From Cordilura impudica (Eukaryota; Arthropoda; Insecta; Diptera; Scathophagidae): a stretch of 64,000 bases of DNA. How positions within the stretch are numbered: the first letter of the stretch is position 1; each line of letters opens with the position of its first letter. The notes beneath the pieces are model-generated. The model did no database searches. It was not told the origin of the DNA and saw only the letters and a program-made list of their open reading frames with translations. Made by a program: the position numbers and the translations under genes. The stretch spans positions 37,470,559 through 37,534,558 of the forward strand of contig OY821518.1 of NCBI GenBank assembly GCA_963682025.1, given 5' to 3'. Below, piece by piece: positions 59,563-64,000 of this stretch.

Positions 59563-60230
59563 TTTATACCCTATACCTATCTGCAGTCAGTCTATACTGA
59601 GCTGACTTTTGTAACTACAAAAATATCCACCATTTTGTTATACCGATCTGTTCAGAATCATTTTCTGACTCGCTTTAGCGATGTCCGTCTGACTGGCTAT
59701 CTGTCTGTGTGTCCATGTAAAAACTTGAAATCAATGTACAGGGCGCAAATAAGAATTTACTTCGATGAAATATTTGATATAATCTTCTGCTATTGATAGC
59801 ACGATCGTTATTGGAATTTTTGAAAATCAGTACATGTTCAGAACTAGTGCCAATAATTTCTAATTTCCCTCTGAGATCGACTTAAGCTGCTCCAAAATAG
59901 TTCTCGGTCAAATTTAATTTATAGGCGTTTATTACACGTAAGACCAATTTTAGTCATAACCCCATAATCACCTGCATACCGATCTTCACTTAAATCGATA
60001 AAAACAACAATACAAATTTATAATTTCCTTGTCAAATTTAGTTGAATATTGTTTTTTGAGAAAAATAACTGAGATTACCATATATAGTCATGCTCCGTCA
60101 ATTTTTTGATCTAGTCTTATAAATATAGGATCCGATACGAACTTTTTTCATATCAGCAGGCAACAAGCTTATAACAATGCCAAAAGTGCATTTAAATTTA
60201 ATTTATGCCAAAGGTGCAAAAAATTCTTAA
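59563..60230 (+). mobile_element. GTCY repeat, old copy
   Basis: It starts TATACCCTATACC. The core is degenerate (GTCCGTCTGACTGGCTATCT), and blocks such as TCTTCACTTAAATCGATA and ATCCGATACGAACTTTTT mark the rest. The 3' palindrome is missing. Confidence 0.8.
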
Positions 60231-60885
60231 GTTCTCCATTGATTAGGTTATGGGTACATCTGATGAAGATTTCCCACTAGCGGTTGACACTTTTCCAATC
60301 TATGTTCTATACATTTACTATCTAAGATTTAACCAATAAAAAAAACATTTGCATTGAAAATTATTATTTTGTTAAATTTAGTCACTACTACAAGCATTCA
60401 CATTAATTTTTTTTATATATATTTTTTATAATACGTTTCTTAAAAAAAGTATATTGCGAACACTTATCGTGATTTAAATTCTGTAACTCATACAATTTTT
60501 TATTTATTTTATTTATTGAACTAGTTCGTGTAACATAGTTCAAAAAAAAGTCCAAAAAAGACCGATTGAACTATAAGAACGAACTAGTTCTTTTAAAATA
60601 ATTGAACTAGAAAGAGCGCTCACTAAAACGAACTAGAATGCCCAATACTAGAGCAGTTGTGAATTGAAAAGCACTTGGAAAAATCAGTGTGAGTCTTAAG
60701 TTATAAATTCAAATTATTACTTTAAATGAGCTACATGTATTCAGACGTTAAGTGGGAAAGAGATTTTTTTCACTTTAAATTTTAAGGCTGAATCAGAATG
60801 CTTTCATATTATTCAGACTTACACAAAATATCAAATTGAAAAGCATTTTAAGACATTTCATTTAAGATAAAATTGTTTCTCTTTT

Positions 60886-61003
60886 AGATGTGTAAACATC
60901 TATGATGTGTAAATATCTATTTCACAATACAATCACAAAAACAGCGTCACATGTGAGTCGTATGATAAAGTCGATGATTGTATTGGTGAAAAAATTATGA
61001 TAT
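60886..61003 (+). mobile_element. family H element, truncated copy 3
   Basis: GATGTGTAAACATCTATGAT, ACAATCACAAAAACAGCGTC and TTGGTGAAAAAATTATGATA match copies 1 and 2. The remainder is absent and an A-rich array follows. Confidence 0.65.
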
Positions 61004-61108
61004 GTAGTAACCTGTTGAAAGATGAAAAACGAAAAATAAAAAATGAACAACAAAAAATGAAAAATGAAAAACGAAAAATTAAAAAAGAAAAACGAAAAAT
61101 TAAGTATG
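61004..61108. repeat. GAAAAATGAAAA-type low-complexity array, left part
   Basis: Units such as GAAAAATGAAAAACGAAAAA run up to the LINE fragment. The same orientation continues beyond the LINE tail at 61897. Confidence 0.75.
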
Positions 61109-61842
61109 AATTTGCCTCAGAAAACGATCAGAAATATATAACATGCACTGACAGCCTCTCTTCTATTCTTGCCACAAAAAATTCCCTGCACGATTCACCA
61201 TTAATAAATAAAATCAGAAACAAATGTATTCAACAAAAAAATAAAATTAAAAAAATTTGGGTGCCTTCACATGTAGGTATAGTCGGAAAAGAATTTGCTG
61301 GCTCAGCGGCAGAAGAAGCCAAACGTCGACCACTTCTTAAATATCCCACCTCGGAGCCTCGGGACATACTAAACACCATCTCTACTTATTTTAATAATTC
61401 AAAATCACAAAAATGGTTAAGCTATCAACATTATTATAAGACTTTTAATCCACTGGGAATCAAAGCAATCTACCCGGAAAACTGTACTAGAAAAGAAACT
61501 AGCACTATTGTACGCCTTAGAATAGGCCACTGCAAATTTTCACACAAATATATTTATTAAAAATCACCTATGTGTACCTCATACAATACACAAATTAACG
61601 CTAAACTTATTCTAGACGAATGCACCCACTTTAATTCATCCAGAACCAGTATTTTCGGGTTTAACAAACCCACTGATATGCTAAAAAATATATGTGAAAT
61701 TAATATCAAATTAATTTGTAAATTCATACTCGAAAATAGTTTACAAAACCTCATTTAAAATGAAAATGCTCAGAGTCGAAAGCCATTGCAGCTAGTACTC
61801 CTTATCCCAAATTAATTATTGTAATTGTATTATTGTAATTAA

Positions 61843-61893
<51 letters not shown>

Positions 61894-61896
61894 AAA
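61109..61896 (+). pseudogene. I-type LINE 3' end: RNase H domain, C-terminus and AATA tail
   Basis: The frame from about 61109 encodes an RNase H domain. TDSLSSILA holds a catalytic Asp and IKKIWVPSHVGIVGKEFAGS is the conserved H-x-G-x-x-G-N/K-E region, though the usual final Asp is Gly here. Then come TIVRLRIGHCKFSHKYIY, a stop at 61558, and continuation with a decayed C-terminal part (LILDECTHFNSSRTS) to a stop near 61758. A tail of (AATA)n repeats at about 61845-61893 ends the element. RNase H after RT and a short A-rich repeat tail are typical of the I superfamily. The RT part is missing, consistent with 5' truncation at insertion. Confidence 0.8.
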
Positions 61897-62060
61897 TATA
61901 AAATGAAAAAGAAAAAGAAAAAATTAAAAATAAAAAATGAAAAATGAAAAAAGGAAAAATGAAAAATAAAAAATGAAGAATGAAAAATAAAAAATGAAAT
62001 ATGAAAAATAAAAGATAAAAGTGAAAAACGAAAAATTAAAAATGAAAAATAAACAAGTAT
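61897..62060. repeat. GAAAAATGAAAA-type array, right part
   Basis: Continuation of the array at 61004-61108 after the LINE insertion, in the same orientation. Confidence 0.75.
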
Positions 62061-62109
62061 CTAAGAGTGTTAAAGTGGGCTGTGCCAATTCTATGATACC
62101 CTCCGCCTT

Positions 62110-62336
62110 TTTCATTTTCAATTAACATTTTTAATTTATCATTTTCTATTTTTCACTTTTCAATTTTCATCTTTCGTTTTTAATTTTTAGATTTTAATTT
62201 TTAATTTCTCATTTTCCATTTTTCATTTTCCATTAGCCACTTTGAATTTTTCATTTGCCATTTTCGAGTTTTCATTTTCCATTTTTAATTTTTAATTTTT
62301 CATTTTCCATTTTCCATTTTTCATTTTTCATGTTCC

Positions 62337-62368
<32 letters not shown>

Positions 62369-62778
62369 TTAATTTTTCATTTTTAATTTTTATATTTTCC
62401 TTTTTACATTTTCCATTTTCCATTTTCCATATTCCACTTTCCATTTTTCATTTTTCATTTTTCATTTTTAATTTTTAATTTTCCATTTGCCATTTTTAAT
62501 TTAAAATTTTTCATTTTCCATTTTCCATTTTTAATTTTTCATTTTCCATTTTTTATTTTTGATTTTCCATTTTTCATTTTCCATTTTTCGTTTTCCGTTT
62601 TCCATTTTTCATGTTACATTTTTCATATTCCATTTTCCATTTTTCAATTTTCATTTTTCATTTTCTATTTTCCATTTTTCATTTTTCATTTAAAATTTTT
62701 CATTTTCCATTTTCCATTTCTAATTTTTCAGTTTCCATTTTTCATTTTTTATTTTCCATTTTTCATTTTTCATATTCC

Positions 62779-62810
<32 letters not shown>

Positions 62811-63261
62811 TTCATTTTCCGTTTTCCGTTTTTCATTTTTCATTTTTCATTTTCCATTTTTCACTTACCATTTTCCACTTTTCATTTTTCACATTCCATT
62901 TTCCAATTTTCATTTTTCATTTTTAATTTTCCATTTTTCGTTTTTCGTTTTCCGTTTTCCATTTTTCATTTTTCATTTTCCACTTTTCATTTTCCATTTT
63001 TCATTTTCCATTTTCCATATTTCATTTTTCATTTTTCATTTTCCATTTCTCATTATCCATATTTAATTTTTCATTTTCCATTTTCAATTTTCCATTTTCC
63101 ATTTTTAATTTTTCATTTTCCATTTTCATTTTCCACTTTTCATTTTTATATTTCATTTTTCATTTTCCATTTTTCATTTTCCATTTCCGATTTTCATTTT
63201 CCATTTTCATTTTCCATTTTCAGTTTTCAATTTTCAATTTTCATTTTCCATTTTCATTTTT

Positions 63262-63303
<42 letters not shown>

Positions 63304-63462
63304 AATTTTTCATTTTCCATTTTCATTTTCCATTTTTATTTTTCATTTTTCATTTTGCATTTTTCATTTTGCATTTTTCATTTTTAATTTTTCATTTTCC
63401 ATTTCCGATTTTCAATTTTTCATTTTCATTTTTCATTTTCCATTTTCCATTTTTCATGTTCC

Positions 63463-63494
<32 letters not shown>

Positions 63495-63640
63495 TTAATT
63501 TATCATTTTTAATTTTTATATTTTTATTTTTCATTTTCCAATTTTCAATTTTCATTTTTCATTTTCCATTTTTAATTTTTCATTTCCCATTTTTCATTTT
63601 CCACTTTTTATTTTTATTAATTTTTAATTTTTAATATTTA
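62110..63640. repeat. 1.5-kb TTTTCATTTTCCA-type array
   Basis: Units of six to eight bases (TTTTCAT, TTTTCCA, TTTTAAT) run almost without break. They are the reverse complement of the array at 61004-62060, so the two form an inverted pair around a 50-bp complex spacer. A 151-codon frame in it (period FHFSFSI) is a by-product. Confidence 0.92.
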
Positions 63641-63780
63641 ATTTTAATGATAAAAAAATATGTGGTAAAACTTGCTTAGACCAATGTGACACGTGCAGTA
63701 TTAATACAACTGACTTCAACAATACGAAGAATTGCAACATATACAACATATCTTAAGAAAAACAACAAACACACTGAAAA
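63641..63780. other. unassigned stretch
   Basis: Nothing recognised. Confidence 0.3.
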
Positions 63781-64000
63781 ATTTTATTTTTGCAAGATTT
63801 TTTTCAAACTTTCATTCATAGCTCGTGAACCTTTGACCGATTTTGATGATTTTATCCTTTGGGATGTTAATAAACGATTTTATATAAAAACGAACGGTCT
63901 AGCTTAGATATTGACGGCGTGATCGTGAGTTCCACAGACAGACAGACAGACGGACAGACGGACAGACGGTCATCGGTAAATCAAATTCCCTTGTTATAAG
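63781..64000 (-). mobile_element. GTCY repeat, divergent subfamily, runs off the window
   Basis: CACAGACAGACAGACAGACG with repeated GGACAGAC units (63935-63970), then GGTCATCGGTAAATC and TTGTTATAAG, is the reverse complement of the core order seen at 3180-3985. The 5' end lies beyond 64000. Confidence 0.6.

Larger units (their letters stand above)
58500..60650. mobile_element. possible old element with GAACTAGTTC palindromes, holding two insertions
   Basis: The 10-bp palindrome GAACTAGTTC occurs at 58518 and 58551 on one side and 60518 and 60581 on the other, each near GGTCTTTTT or its complement. The right end CGAACTAGAATGCCCAATACTAG resembles hAT-type termini. A hAT-type foldback and a GTCY repeat lie between. 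The left end is not defined. Confidence 0.45.

Noticed and set aside
62611..63066. 151-residue Phe/His/Ser-rich frame
   Set aside because: It is translation of the TTTTCATTTTCCA array, with no complex sequence.
1..64000. A new host defence or regulatory system
   Set aside because: I looked for clustered host genes, operon-like spacing, RNA genes and riboswitch-like folds and found none. The structures present are explained by mobile elements and satellites.

Overview
This window looks like non-coding DNA from a large, AT-rich insect genome, most likely a higher (schizophoran) fly. Three things point there: many copies of a repeat with a (GTCC/GTCT)n microsatellite core, which resembles the dipteran mini-me/DINE-1 (Helentron-like) class; a CsRn1-clade Ty3/gypsy element primed by tRNA-Trp; and rosa-like mariner relicts. 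I see no bacterial gene layout, no CRISPR array, no rRNA and no convincing tRNA gene. The species call is inference.

Almost everything recognisable is mobile-element DNA, often nested. Positions 1-1412: head-to-head arrays of a 21-bp repeat around a tRNA-derived SINE, with a 602-bp MITE inside the right array. 3180-9106: old GTCY repeats, one holding a small Helitron. 8324-14820: a TTAA-flanked piggyBac-type MITE split by a GTCY repeat and by a complete 4.8-kb CsRn1-like retrotransposon (9709-14533) whose LTRs differ at one base, although gag and protease are broken. 15965-18068: a Helitron end, a foldback repeat and a GTCY copy split by a mariner relict. 18520-22577: a minus-strand LINE relict split by a hAT-type foldback element (19437-20292) and by an element with long inverted repeats (20358-22341). 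22943-26705: a Helitron, then a chimeric LINE relict split by two abutting GTCY repeats.

26706-36740 holds coding-like relicts on the minus strand, a cluster of GTCY repeats, a transposase fragment (31103-31500), a mariner (33542-34739) inserted in a GTCY copy, and family H. 36740-39205 is a 2.4-kb satellite with an 18-bp period. 39778-40659 (minus) is the only good host-gene candidate, an acidic Asn-rich terminal exon of unknown function. 41480-43245 is a satellite with three copies of a four-monomer higher-order unit.

43332-55806 continues with GTCY repeats and Helitrons. One Helitron contains a complete 2.66-kb DNA transposon (52946-55602) with 31-bp perfect TIRs, a 4-bp TSD and a transposase reading frame with one 58-bp intron and one in-frame stop. 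55807-64000 has direct repeats, a MITE, a second hAT-type foldback element, an I-type LINE 3' end and a 1.5-kb TTTTC-rich array.

The genes do not form a pathway. The value of the window is its nesting record and a few element types I cannot assign with confidence. I found no evidence for a new host biological system.
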